Assembly (NCBI GenBank): GCA_903881475.1
Contig: CAIRTK010000023.1
Location: 1 to 58,232 of the forward strand
Direction of reading: 5' to 3'
DNA: 58,232 nt
DNA from: an uncultured Opitutia bacterium
Lineage (GTDB): Bacteria; Verrucomicrobiota; Verrucomicrobiia; Opitutales; Opitutaceae
Below the pieces are notes generated by a model. The model worked only from the letters and a program-made list of their open reading frames with translations, was not told the DNA's origin and searched no databases. A program made the position numbers and the translations under genes. Shown here one piece after another: positions 1-6,953 of the stretch (positions are counted from its first letter, which is position 1; the number at the start of each line of letters is the position of its first letter).

Positions 1-862
1 CGATTTTCTCGGCCTGAAGAATCCGCTCCCGGAGAAAAATATCTGGGAGGATATCGTCCGCCGCATTCTCACGCCGCGGCACGAGGTCACGATCGGCGTT
101 GTCGGCAAATACATCGAGCTCCAGGACGCCTACAAATCCGTCTACGAATCCATCACGCACGCCGGCATCGCGAACAACTGCCGGATCAATGTCATCCGGA
201 TCGACGCCGAGGACCTGGAGAAGAAGGGCGGGCTGGCGCGGCTGAAGCGGCTCGACGGCATCCTGGTCCCGGGCGGTTTCGGCGACCGCGGCACCGAGGG
301 CAAGATCGCGGCGGCCCGCTATGCGCGCGAGCACAAGATCCCCTATTACGGCCTGTGCCTCGGCCTGCAGATCGCGGTCATCGAGTTTTCCCGCAACGTC
401 CTGAAGCTAGCCGGAGCGAACAGCACCGAGTTTGACGCCAATCCCCGCCATCCCGTGATCAACATGATGGAGGAGCAGAAGAAGATCCTGGACAAGGGCG
501 CGACGATGCGGCTCGGCAGCTACGATTGCGCGCTGACCCCCGGCACGCTGGCGGCCAAGGCCTACGGGGTGGCGAGCGTCCGCGAGCGCCACCGGCACCG
601 CTACGAGGTGAACAACGCATACGTCGACCAGCTCAAGCGCGCCGGCATGGTGATCAGCGGCATCAATGCGCGCCGGAACCTGGTCGAGATCATCGAGCTG
701 AAGAACCACCCGTGGTTCGTGGCGGTGCAGTTTCACCCGGAGTTCCAGTCGAAGCCCAACCGGGCGCACCCGCTGTTCGCGGCGTTTATCGGCGCGGCGA
801 TCCGGCACCATGGGCCCGCGAAGGCGGGAAATTCGAAGGTCAAAGCCCGAAGCTCGAAATAA
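1..862 (+). CDS. pyrG: CTP synthase, 3' portion (5' end outside window)
   Basis: CTP synthase makes CTP from UTP, using ATP and glutamine-derived ammonia, in the cytoplasm. The window opens in frame 2 inside the synthetase domain, so about 286 C-terminal residues of a usual ~540 are visible. The glutamine amidotransferase part is clear: VPGGFGDRG near 270-296, the nucleophile Cys in YGLCLGLQ (codon 356-358), and the His-Glu pair in QFHPEFQSKP near 730-747. The common GMQ after the Cys is GLQ here. The last ~11 residues (GNSKVKARSSK) are encoded by an intergenic hairpin arm and are not expected to be conserved. kdsA follows 68 bp downstream on the same strand. Confidence 0.96.
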   Translation, partial: DFLGLKNPLPEKNIWEDIVRRILTPRHEVTIGVVGKYIELQDAYKSVYESITHAGIANNCRINVIRIDAEDLEKKGGLARLKRLDGILVPGGFGDRGTEGKIAAARYAREHKIPYYGLCLGLQIAVIEFSRNVLKLAGANSTEFDANPRHPVINMMEEQKKILDKGATMRLGSYDCALTPGTLAAKAYGVASVRERHRHRYEVNNAYVDQLKRAGMVISGINARRNLVEIIELKNHPWFVAVQFHPEFQSKPNRAHPLFAAFIGAAIRHHGPAKAGNSKVKARSSK

Positions 863-906
863 GCCGCGCCAAGCTACCTCACTCCGGCCTTTCGAATTTC
901 GGGCTT
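843..906. repeat. TTCGAA-word inverted repeat between pyrG and kdsA
   Basis: The 17-nt arms at 843-859 and 890-906 are reverse complements with two mismatches, around a ~30-nt loop. The arm is built of CCGAAGCTCGAA-like words. The left arm lies inside the pyrG reading frame and reaches to its stop, so the repeat shaped the protein end. Related TTCGAA-word repeats flank the first SSS transporter gene (22124-22256 and 24022-24175). Confidence 0.75.
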
Positions 907-930
907 CGAGTTTAGTGTTTCCTGACGCCG

Positions 931-1722
931 ATGCTCTTTAATCCCAAAAAACTTCTCCTCATCGCCGGGCCGTGTTCGCTGGAAAACGAACGCGTGTGCC
1001 GGGCCGTGGCCGAAGTCCTCGTGAAGCTGGGGAAGAAGCACCCGGAGCTGAACCTCGTGTTCAAGGGTTCGTTCGACAAGGCCAACCGCACCTCGGCCAA
1101 GGGCGCGCGCGGCACTGGGCTGGAGGAGGGCCTCGCGCTCCTCGCCCTGGTCAGGCGTGACTACGGCCTGCCGGTGCTGACGGACATTCACGAGCGCGAG
1201 CAGGTGAAGCCGGTCGCGGCGGTGTGCGACGTGCTGCAGATTCCCGCGTTCCTCAGCCGCCAGACGGACCTGCTCCTCGCCGCCGCGGCCAGCGGGCGGA
1301 TCGTCAATGTGAAGAAGGGCCAGTTTCTTTCCCCGCAGGAAATGGTGTTCGTCACCGGCAAGCTGCGCGAGGGTCGGGCAAAGGAGATCTGGCAGACCGA
1401 GCGCGGCACGACCTTTGGCTACAACAACCTGGTCGTGGACATGCGCTCATTCCCGATCATGAAGCTGAACGGTTATCCGACGATCCTCGACGCCACGCAC
1501 AGCGTGCAGCTGCCGGGCGCGGCCGGCGGCAAGAGCGGCGGGCAGCGCGAGTTCGTGGCGCCGCTGTCCAAGGCCGCGCTCGCGGCGGGCGCCGACGGGC
1601 TGTTCCTGGAGACGCACCCGAACCCGGACAAGGCGATCTCGGACGGTCCGAACATGATTCCGCTCGCGGACTTGCCGGCGCTGATTGCTGACTGCCTCGC
1701 CGTGTGGCGGGCGGTCAGGTAG
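931..1722 (+). CDS. kdsA: 3-deoxy-8-phosphooctulonate (KDO-8-P) synthase
   Basis: This enzyme condenses phosphoenolpyruvate with arabinose 5-phosphate to give KDO-8-phosphate, a precursor of the lipopolysaccharide inner core, so a Gram-negative-type envelope is implied. At 263 aa it is close to the usual KdsA length. Family hallmarks include [11 protein letters not shown] near the N terminus, [29 protein letters not shown], and [11 protein letters not shown]. The ATG at 931 gives the normal N terminus, although no strong ribosome site is visible. The TAG stop is formed by the GTAG head of a REP palindrome. It follows pyrG in the same direction, a common pairing. Confidence 0.97.
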   Translation: MLFNPKKLLLIAGPCSLENERVCRAVAEVLVKLGKKHPELNLVFKGSFDKANRTSAKGARGTGLEEGLALLALVRRDYGLPVLTDIHEREQVKPVAAVCDVLQIPAFLSRQTDLLLAAAASGRIVNVKKGQFLSPQEMVFVTGKLREGRAKEIWQTERGTTFGYNNLVVDMRSFPIMKLNGYPTILDATHSVQLPGAAGGKSGGQREFVAPLSKAALAAGADGLFLETHPNPDKAISDGPNMIPLADLPALIADCLAVWRAVR

Positions 1723-1791
1723 CGCAGGCATCCTGCCTGCTTTGGAGCGGATGCAGGCAGGATGCCTGCGCTACGGGAACGCCGTCCCTAC
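1719..1791. repeat. REPIN-like element: two or three GTAG-headed palindromes
   Basis: A perfect 22-nt inverted repeat (1719-1740 and 1753-1774) surrounds a 12-nt spacer. Each arm starts with GTAG on its own strand. Each is itself a small palindrome (GCAGGCA-TCC-TGCCTGC). This is the architecture of paired REP sequences mobilised by RAYT transposases. A third, weaker GTAG-headed unit (GTAGGGACGGCGTTCC) reads on the minus strand from 1791. The element overlaps the kdsA stop codon. No RAYT gene is in the window. Confidence 0.8.
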
Positions 1792-1838
1792 CTTGACCAG
1801 GTCCGCGCCCGCCCCACACTCCCGGCAACAAAACTGCC

Positions 1839-2309
1839 ATGGACACCTTCATCATCGACGTCCCCGTCCCCTCGATGGGCGCGACCGTCAGCGAACTCAA
1901 TGTCATCGTCATCAAGGTCAAGCCGGGCGATCGCGTGGCCAAGGGCCAGCGCCTGGCCGACTTGGAAAGCGACAAATCCGCCTTTGAATTCGAAAGCCCC
2001 TGCGAGGGCGTGATCCGGGCCATGCTCGGCCAGCCGGGCGCGACGATGACCTCGGGGCAGACCTTCTGCCAGATCGAGACCAGCGACAGCACCCAGCGCC
2101 ACCTGGAGTCGAAGTCCGCCCCGGCGGCAGGAGCCGTGGCGGCCGCGCCGAAGCCGGCGACAGCCGTGATCTGGACCCCGCGCGCCACGAAGCTCGCGCA
2201 GGAGGCCGGCTTGGATCCGGCGAAGCTCACGGACATCGAGGCGACGGGCCCGGGCAACCGGGTCTCGGGTGACGATGTGCAGAAATATCTGGCGCAGCGG
2301 AAAGGCTGA
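1839..2309 (+). CDS. orphan lipoyl-domain plus E3-binding-domain protein
   Basis: This 156-aa protein looks like the N-terminal half of a 2-oxoacid dehydrogenase E2 subunit. A lipoyl domain spans residues ~3-80, with the lipoylation lysine at K46 in DLESDKSAFEFESP. An Ala/Pro-rich linker follows at ~90-110. A peripheral subunit-binding domain lies at ~112-152 (TPRATKLAQEAGLDPAKL, then GPGNRVSGDDVQKYL). The acyltransferase catalytic domain is absent: the frame stops cleanly and no catalytic-domain remnant follows. No E1 or E3 gene is in the window. It may be a swinging-arm or protein-X-like subunit for a complex encoded elsewhere. Function is inferred from domains only. Confidence 0.85.
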   Translation: MDTFIIDVPVPSMGATVSELNVIVIKVKPGDRVAKGQRLADLESDKSAFEFESPCEGVIRAMLGQPGATMTSGQTFCQIETSDSTQRHLESKSAPAAGAVAAAPKPATAVIWTPRATKLAQEAGLDPAKLTDIEATGPGNRVSGDDVQKYLAQRKG

Positions 2310-2315
2310 CCGGAT

Positions 2316-2498
2316 TTTTTAACCACGAAGGGCACAAAGTCCGGAAAGGTGGAGCGCGTCGGCCTCAACGCGCTGAACATCGCGATCAGGAGCTAATCGT
2401 CGATGGGGCGAATCAACGCATTGGGGGCAATGCATTCCACCTTCACCGCACGATTCCGTCTGAGTCTTCGTGTCCTTCGTGATCTTTGTGGTTAAATT
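2316..2498. repeat. CACGAAG-word inverted repeat enclosing a REPIN-like pair
   Basis: The left arm at 2316-2340 (ending TTAACCACGAAGGGCACAAAG) is matched by an inverted right arm at 2462-2498 containing CTTCGTGTCCTTCGTG and GTGGTTAAATTT. The ~120-nt interior holds a separate pair of palindromes, listed as its own entry. The right arm ends just before the rsmE stop codon. The gap between the lipoyl gene and rsmE is therefore entirely repeat-derived. Confidence 0.75.
2349..2440. repeat. GTGG-headed REPIN-like pair
   Basis: On the plus strand GTGG at 2349-2352 is followed by AGCGCGT/ACGCGCT arms (2353-2359 and 2368-2374). In inverted orientation GTGG on the minus strand (CCAC at 2437-2440) is followed by a palindrome at 2415-2436 with AATGCATTG/CAATGCGTT arms. 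Two inverted palindromes with the same head and a ~40-nt spacer match a REPIN layout with a GTGG instead of a GTAG head. Confidence 0.6.
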
Positions 2499-2500
2499 TC

Positions 2501-3259
2501 CTATGCCGGATTCTGCAGTTCGTAGCTGAGGACGCTGAGGGCGTAGGTGGCGGCGGTTTCGCAGCGGAGGACGAGCGGGCCGAGGGTGATCGGCTCGAAC
2601 CCGCAGGTCCGGGCCTGGCTCAGCTCGGCGGGCGTGAAATCGCCCTCGGGGCCGACGAGCCAGAGCACTTTTTTCGGCGTCCGGCCCTGCGCGGCCTGAA
2701 AGGCGGCCAGCACCGTCTGCAGCGATTTTGCCCCGGGTTGGAGACTGGCGATGAGCTTCAGGTCGTAGCCGCGCGCGCCCTCCATGAACGCGGAGGCCTG
2801 CTGGACGGGCGTGATCTCGGGGAGGAACGGGTTGCCGCACTGTTTCGCGGCCTCGAGGGCGGCGGTCTGCCATTTTTCGATTTTCTTGTCCGAGCGATCG
2901 CCCTCGAGATGGACCTGGGTGCGCTCGCTCTCGAGTGGGACGATGCGCGCGGCGCCGATCTCGGTGGCCTTGCGCACAATGGCGTCCATCGACGGGCCTT
3001 TGGGCAGGGCTTGGCCGAGCGTGATTTCATAGGACAGCGGTTTCGCCTTCTGCCGGAAGCGCACCTTCAGCACCGCGGCGTTTTTACGCTGGTTGGTGAG
3101 CTCGCAGATCCACTCGGTGCCGCGGCCGTCGAAGGCCACGACCGTGTCGCCGGCCCGCGCGCGGTTCACGGTGATCAGGTGGTGCGACTCGTCGGCACTG
3201 AGCATGAGTTCGGCCGGCTCGGCCGTGGGTGGCGTGCAGTAGGCGCGAAAGTCGGGCAT
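2501..3259 (-). CDS. rsmE: 16S rRNA (uracil-1498-N3)-methyltransferase
   Basis: RsmE uses S-adenosylmethionine to methylate N3 of U1498 in the decoding region of 16S rRNA. From the ATG at 3259 (MPDFRAY) the protein has 252 aa, the usual length; a longer frame upstream adds unconserved residues. An N-terminal PUA-like part is followed by a SPOUT knot with QALPKGPSMDAIVRKATEIG, WLVGPEGDFTPAEL and LGPLVLRCETAA, the SAM-binding signatures. The family GPEGGF appears as GPEGDF. It points away from its plus-strand neighbours. A terminator-like hairpin lies 50 nt upstream on the same strand. Confidence 0.95.
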   Translation of the reverse strand: MPDFRAYCTPPTAEPAELMLSADESHHLITVNRARAGDTVVAFDGRGTEWICELTNQRKNAAVLKVRFRQKAKPLSYEITLGQALPKGPSMDAIVRKATEIGAARIVPLESERTQVHLEGDRSDKKIEKWQTAALEAAKQCGNPFLPEITPVQQASAFMEGARGYDLKLIASLQPGAKSLQTVLAAFQAAQGRTPKKVLWLVGPEGDFTPAELSQARTCGFEPITLGPLVLRCETAATYALSVLSYELQNPA

Positions 3260-3581
3260 GGCCGGAAAGTGGAGAGCGCAGGCTGGCGGCTGACAAGCCC
3301 GGGGCGGCAAAAAACAAAAGGGCGCCAGACTTTTGGTCCGGCGCCCGATTGAACTACAAACAATCTACCAACTATGGGTAACTATTACCGGGAAAGACGC
3401 AGGGCCGGCCGGGACGTTCAAATTTTCGGAGATCAAATTACGATTTATCCCGCCTGGGGTGACGGCCGGTTGAGGAGTGGGCATGACCCCCTATTTCGGG
3501 CTCAGAGGGGTGGGTTGAGCCCGGCGGTTGTCAGTCGGGCGGACCCGTGCTAAAGTCGGCAGGAATCATTTAATCATTCCC
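3260..3581. other. 322-nt gene-free region with candidate leader or ncRNA
   Basis: This region separates divergent rsmE and the cytochrome-dehydrogenase gene. It contains a strong minus-strand terminator (3309-3346), a 7-bp stem GGGCTCA/TGAGCCC at 3498-3522, and AT-richer stretches near 3350-3375 and 3418-3450 unlike the surrounding coding DNA. A minus-strand transcript starting here would end at the terminator before reaching rsmE, so an attenuated leader or small RNA is possible. No known RNA family was recognised. Confidence 0.4.
3309..3346 (-). terminator. Rho-independent-type terminator upstream of rsmE
   Basis: Read on the minus strand, a GGGCGCC/GGCGCCC stem (3346-3340 with 3326-3320), extended by a GAC/GTC pairing, is followed by TTTTGTTTTTT (3319-3309). 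On the plus strand there is no T-run after the stem. It would stop minus-strand transcripts about 50 nt before the rsmE start codon. Confidence 0.75.
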
Positions 3582-5327
3582 ATGCCATTCCTCGCCCGCG
3601 TGCTCGCCCGCAACAGCCTCTTTCTGCTCGTGCTCGGTTTGGTGAGTGAAGGTGCTGATCAGCCTCAGCTCCCGGGCAACGCCGTCCATGGGAAGATCGT
3701 GTTTCAGCAGAGCTGTGCGCTCTGTCACGCGGCCGGCTTGGGTGCGGGCAATGCCGCGATTTCGGGCCAAGGGCCCAGCTTGGTCGGAGTCCTGGGCCGA
3801 CGGGCGGCCACGGTGGCTAACTTCAGCTATTCGCCGGCCCTGAGCGAATCGGGACTCACGTGGGATCCGGCCACTTTGGAACGTTTTCTTGCGAGTCCGA
3901 TCGCGGTCGTTCCCGGAACCAGTATGCCGGCGACCGTCTCCCTGGCCTCGGATCGCCACGACCTGATCGCCTATCTCTCGACCCTCAGGGCCCCGGCCGG
4001 GGTTGCCGCAGTCAACCCGGGCCCGACGCCGCCCGCGGCTTCACCCGATACCGACCCGGGTGACTGGCACCATGATGTCCCGGGCGTTAAACACGTGGTC
4101 ACGCTGGCATCCCTGCCCGCGCCCTACAGCACGACCTCGGCTGGAAACGGCCCCCGGGTGATCAAGCGACCGGCGAATGCCGCGTTGTCCGTACCGCCGG
4201 GCTTCACGGTCCGGCTGCTGGCCGCGGGGTTGTCGGGGCCGCGGCTGCTGCGGGTGGCGCCCAACGGGGATATTTTCATCGCCGAGACCCGCGTGAACCG
4301 CATCCGGGTGATCCGGGCGGCGGACGGGGCGGACACGCCGTCGGAAAGCCAGGTGTTTGCCGCCGGCCTCGACCGGCCGTTCGGCATCGCCTTCTATCCG
4401 GCGGGTGAAGACCCGCAGTGGATTTATGTGGCGAACAACAACGCGGTGGTCCGCTTTGCCTACCACAGCGGTGATCTGAAGGCGCGCGGCCCTGCGCAGG
4501 TCATCGTGCCGAGCCTGTGCGAAAGCACCGGCGGACACTCCACCCGTGACGTCGCCTTTTCCCGGGATGGCCGGCGTCTCTTCATCTCGGTCGGGTCCGG
4601 TTCGAATGTCGCGGAAGGCATGCGAATCAAGAGTCCCGCGGATATTGGCCGCTGGGAAGCCGGTCACGGGCGCGGCGCGGCGTGGGGCGCCGAGACAAAC
4701 CGGGCGGATATTCTCGTGACCGATCCCGAGGGCCGCGAGCCCTTGCGAACCTTTGCGACCGGGATTCGCAACGGCGTGGGGCTGGCCGTGGACCCGGCGA
4801 CGGGTGAGTTGTGGACCTCGACCAACGAACGCGACGGCTTGGGCGACGATCTGGTTCCGGATTACATCACGCGGGTGAAGGAAGGAGGCTACTACGGGTG
4901 GCCGTGGTATTACCTCGGCCGCCACGAAGATCCCCGTCATGCCGGCGAGCGTCCGGACCTGGCCGGCCAGGCGATCGTGCCCGATGTGCTGCTGCAGTCG
5001 CATTCCGCATCGCTGGAGATGGCTTTTTATACTGGCACGACCGGAGTGGCGGCCTTTCCCGCGGAGTACCGCGGGGATATCTTTGCGGCCTTTCACGGTT
5101 CCTGGAACCGAAGCGCGCGCACCGGCTACAAGGTGGTGCGCGTGCACCTGGACCATGGCGTGCCGACCGGCGGATATGAGGATTTCCTCACGGGCTTCGT
5201 GGTCGATGACCGCAACGTCTGGGGCCGGCCGGTCGGCGTGGCCGTGGCCCACGATGGGGCTCTGCTCGTGACCGAGGATGGCAATGGCACGCTCTGGCGG
5301 GTGGCGTACTCGGGGCGCCAACACTAG
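3582..5327 (+). CDS. secreted cytochrome c fused to a sorbosone/PQQ-type dehydrogenase propeller
   Basis: The 581-aa protein starts at ATG 3582, which gives an immediate signal peptide (MPFLARVLARNSLFLLVLGL). A class I cytochrome c domain follows, with haem attachment C45-A-L-C48-H49 and a candidate distal Met in GTSMPAT. The rest (~residue 195 on) is a beta-propeller of the L-sorbosone/soluble glucose dehydrogenase type: PPGFTVRLLAAGLSGPRLL, NGDIFIAETRVNRI, GLDRPFGIAFYP, GGHSTRDVAFS, and FHGSWNRSARTGYKVVRV. It probably oxidises a sugar or alcohol in the periplasm and passes electrons to the attached haem. The substrate cannot be read from sequence. The upstream in-frame GTG at 3528 is not supported. 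Confidence 0.88.
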   Translation: MPFLARVLARNSLFLLVLGLVSEGADQPQLPGNAVHGKIVFQQSCALCHAAGLGAGNAAISGQGPSLVGVLGRRAATVANFSYSPALSESGLTWDPATLERFLASPIAVVPGTSMPATVSLASDRHDLIAYLSTLRAPAGVAAVNPGPTPPAASPDTDPGDWHHDVPGVKHVVTLASLPAPYSTTSAGNGPRVIKRPANAALSVPPGFTVRLLAAGLSGPRLLRVAPNGDIFIAETRVNRIRVIRAADGADTPSESQVFAAGLDRPFGIAFYPAGEDPQWIYVANNNAVVRFAYHSGDLKARGPAQVIVPSLCESTGGHSTRDVAFSRDGRRLFISVGSGSNVAEGMRIKSPADIGRWEAGHGRGAAWGAETNRADILVTDPEGREPLRTFATGIRNGVGLAVDPATGELWTSTNERDGLGDDLVPDYITRVKEGGYYGWPWYYLGRHEDPRHAGERPDLAGQAIVPDVLLQSHSASLEMAFYTGTTGVAAFPAEYRGDIFAAFHGSWNRSARTGYKVVRVHLDHGVPTGGYEDFLTGFVVDDRNVWGRPVGVAVAHDGALLVTEDGNGTLWRVAYSGRQH

Positions 5328-5340
5328 CGGCCACGGTTGC

Positions 5341-5397
5341 AGCTCATCCGGAGGATTCGCCCTACCAAAATGCCAGCGGGGTGAGGGCACCCCGCCC
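5341..5397. repeat. REP-like palindromes after the dehydrogenase gene
   Basis: A GC-rich 8-bp hairpin, GCGGGGTG at 5376-5383 and CACCCCGC at 5388-5395 with a 4-nt loop, is preceded on the minus strand by a GTGG head. Next to it, a minus-strand GTAG head (CTAC at 5362-5365) precedes GGCGAATCCTCCGGATGAGC. There is no T-tract, so this is more likely a repeat than a terminator, though it may stop transcription of the upstream gene. Confidence 0.5.
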
Positions 5398-5494
5398 ACA
5401 ATTCGTACCTAAGACTTGGTTGAATTCGTCAGCGGGCATTTCCTTGTGATTTTTTGTGCCTCTTCGTGGCTAGAATCGTTTCAGCCTCGCGGAC

Positions 5495-5521
5495 CAGCCT
5501 CCTGACGTCGGCTGCTACTGG
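5495..5521. repeat. GTAGCAGCC repeat, copy 1
   Basis: Read on the minus strand it begins CCAGTAGCAGCCGACGTC and ends AGGAGGCTG, with CAGCC/GGCTG arms behind a GTAG head. A second copy differing at one position lies at 51490-51516 on the plus strand, 46 kb away. It directly abuts the DUF1501 stop codon. Confidence 0.7.
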
Positions 5522-6943
5522 CTATGCCATGAAACCGAGGTTGGGGCGCGCGAAGCGGCCGATGTTCGGGAGGATCACGGGCAGGTCGCCGGGTTTCACG
5601 CCAAACCAGGTGGCGAGGGTGGCGTTGTACTCGTCCACGCTCGTCGCCGGAATCCAGCGGCCGCGGCCGGTGTCGTCGGGGCCATTGAGCACGAAGTCGG
5701 GCATCTTCCCGTAGATGTAGCCGCCCTTGACCGCGCCGCCCATGATCAGGTGATGGGAGCCCCAGCCGTGATCGGAGCCGTCGCCGTTGGTCGTCCAGGT
5801 GCGGCCGAAGTCGGAAGCGGTGAAGGTGGTCACTTGGTCACCGATCCCGAGTTCGCCGGTGGCCTTGGCAAAGGCGGCCAGGCTCTGGCTCACGTCGGCC
5901 AGCAATTTGGCGTGCGCGCCGGTGGCGGTGGCGCCCGCGACGACCTGGTGGTCGTGCAGGTCCCAGCCGCCGACCCGCGCAAAGAAGATCTGCCGGCGCA
6001 GCCCGAGGCTGGGCGCCACCGCGGCGAGGCGCGCGATCATCCGCAGCTGCTGGCCGAGGTTTGACTTGGGGAACTCGGCCTTGAAGGGGACTTCCTTGGC
6101 GAGGATCGAGGAAAGCAGGGCGCTGTCCGTGACCGCGTCCTTGGTCAGTCCGGCGAACGCCGTGGCGAAGAGGTTTTCATCCGGGGTGCCGAGCAGCTCC
6201 CGCCGCGCCTTCGACCGGATCGCGCCGAGGTTGCCGCCGGTGGCGTTGGGCTGGATCGCGCCGTTGGGGCTGACGGCGTACTGGCTGACCTGCCGGCCGA
6301 CCTGGAAGGAATTCTGGCCCGCCAAGCTGATGGACATCGAGATCGTGTGGTTGTCGTTGAACGCGTTGGTCAGGTCGGCGAGCCGGCCGCCCCAGCCGGT
6401 GGTGAACAGCTTGCTGTCGGGCAGGCTGCTCTGCCACTGGACCTGCTGGTCGTTGTGGGAAAACAGCGCGTTGGGCAGCGGCACCGACTTGGTTTGGAAC
6501 TGGGCCTTGGTGGTGGGCACGGCGAGCGTGCCGACGTTGGCGAGGATCGCGAGTTTGCCGCCGGCAAAGAGATCGCGCAGCTCGGGCGTGGCCGGATGCA
6601 GGCCGAACGTGCGGCCGTCCGAGGTGCGCGGGGTCAACCCGAGCAGGCTTTCCCGCGGCAGCGCCAGCGCGCCGCGGCCCTTGGCGTAGGTGGCATAGGT
6701 CGCGGCATCGGCGGGCACGACCAGGTTGTTCGCGTCGTTGCCGCCGGCGAGGAAGAGGCAGACCAGCGCGCGATAGTCCGGCTGGCCGGAGGGCGTGGTC
6801 GCGGACAGCGAGGGCTGCTCGGCCAGCGCGCCGATCAGGCGGAGCTGCGCGAGGGCGGAGAGCAGGCCCGTCGTGCCGACGGCGGCGCAGCAGCTGCCAA
6901 TGAATTTGCGCCGGGACAGATCGAAGGAGGAAGGAGAGTTCAT
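5522..6943 (-). CDS. Tat-exported DUF1501 family protein
   Basis: This 473-aa protein begins MNSPSSFDLSRRKFIGSCCAAVG, a twin-arginine signal (SRRKFIG), so it is predicted to be exported folded. The body matches the DUF1501 (sulfatase-like) family: VCLFLAGGNDANNLVVP, LFSHNDQQVQWQS, GWGGRLADL, FTASDFGRTWTTNGDGSDHGWGSHHLIMGG. Biochemical function is unknown. These proteins are regularly encoded with DUF1800 partners in Planctomycetota, Verrucomicrobiota and Proteobacteria. Here the DUF1800 stop lies 10 bp upstream of this start, so the two are almost certainly co-transcribed. The longer upstream frame overlaps the DUF1800 gene and is rejected. Confidence 0.92.
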   Translation of the reverse strand: MNSPSSFDLSRRKFIGSCCAAVGTTGLLSALAQLRLIGALAEQPSLSATTPSGQPDYRALVCLFLAGGNDANNLVVPADAATYATYAKGRGALALPRESLLGLTPRTSDGRTFGLHPATPELRDLFAGGKLAILANVGTLAVPTTKAQFQTKSVPLPNALFSHNDQQVQWQSSLPDSKLFTTGWGGRLADLTNAFNDNHTISMSISLAGQNSFQVGRQVSQYAVSPNGAIQPNATGGNLGAIRSKARRELLGTPDENLFATAFAGLTKDAVTDSALLSSILAKEVPFKAEFPKSNLGQQLRMIARLAAVAPSLGLRRQIFFARVGGWDLHDHQVVAGATATGAHAKLLADVSQSLAAFAKATGELGIGDQVTTFTASDFGRTWTTNGDGSDHGWGSHHLIMGGAVKGGYIYGKMPDFVLNGPDDTGRGRWIPATSVDEYNATLATWFGVKPGDLPVILPNIGRFARPNLGFMA

Positions 6944-6953
6944 GACGAGGGAA

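Noticed and set aside
3374-3553. A 59-codon ORF on the plus strand starting ATG (reading MGNYYRERRRAGRDVQ...)
   Set aside because: It has no ribosome site, no recognisable domain, overlaps the leader of the dehydrogenase gene and its amino-acid make-up is unconvincing.
5376-5395. A transcription terminator after the dehydrogenase gene
   Set aside because: The hairpin is GC-rich but has no T-run; its GTGG head points to a REP-like repeat instead.
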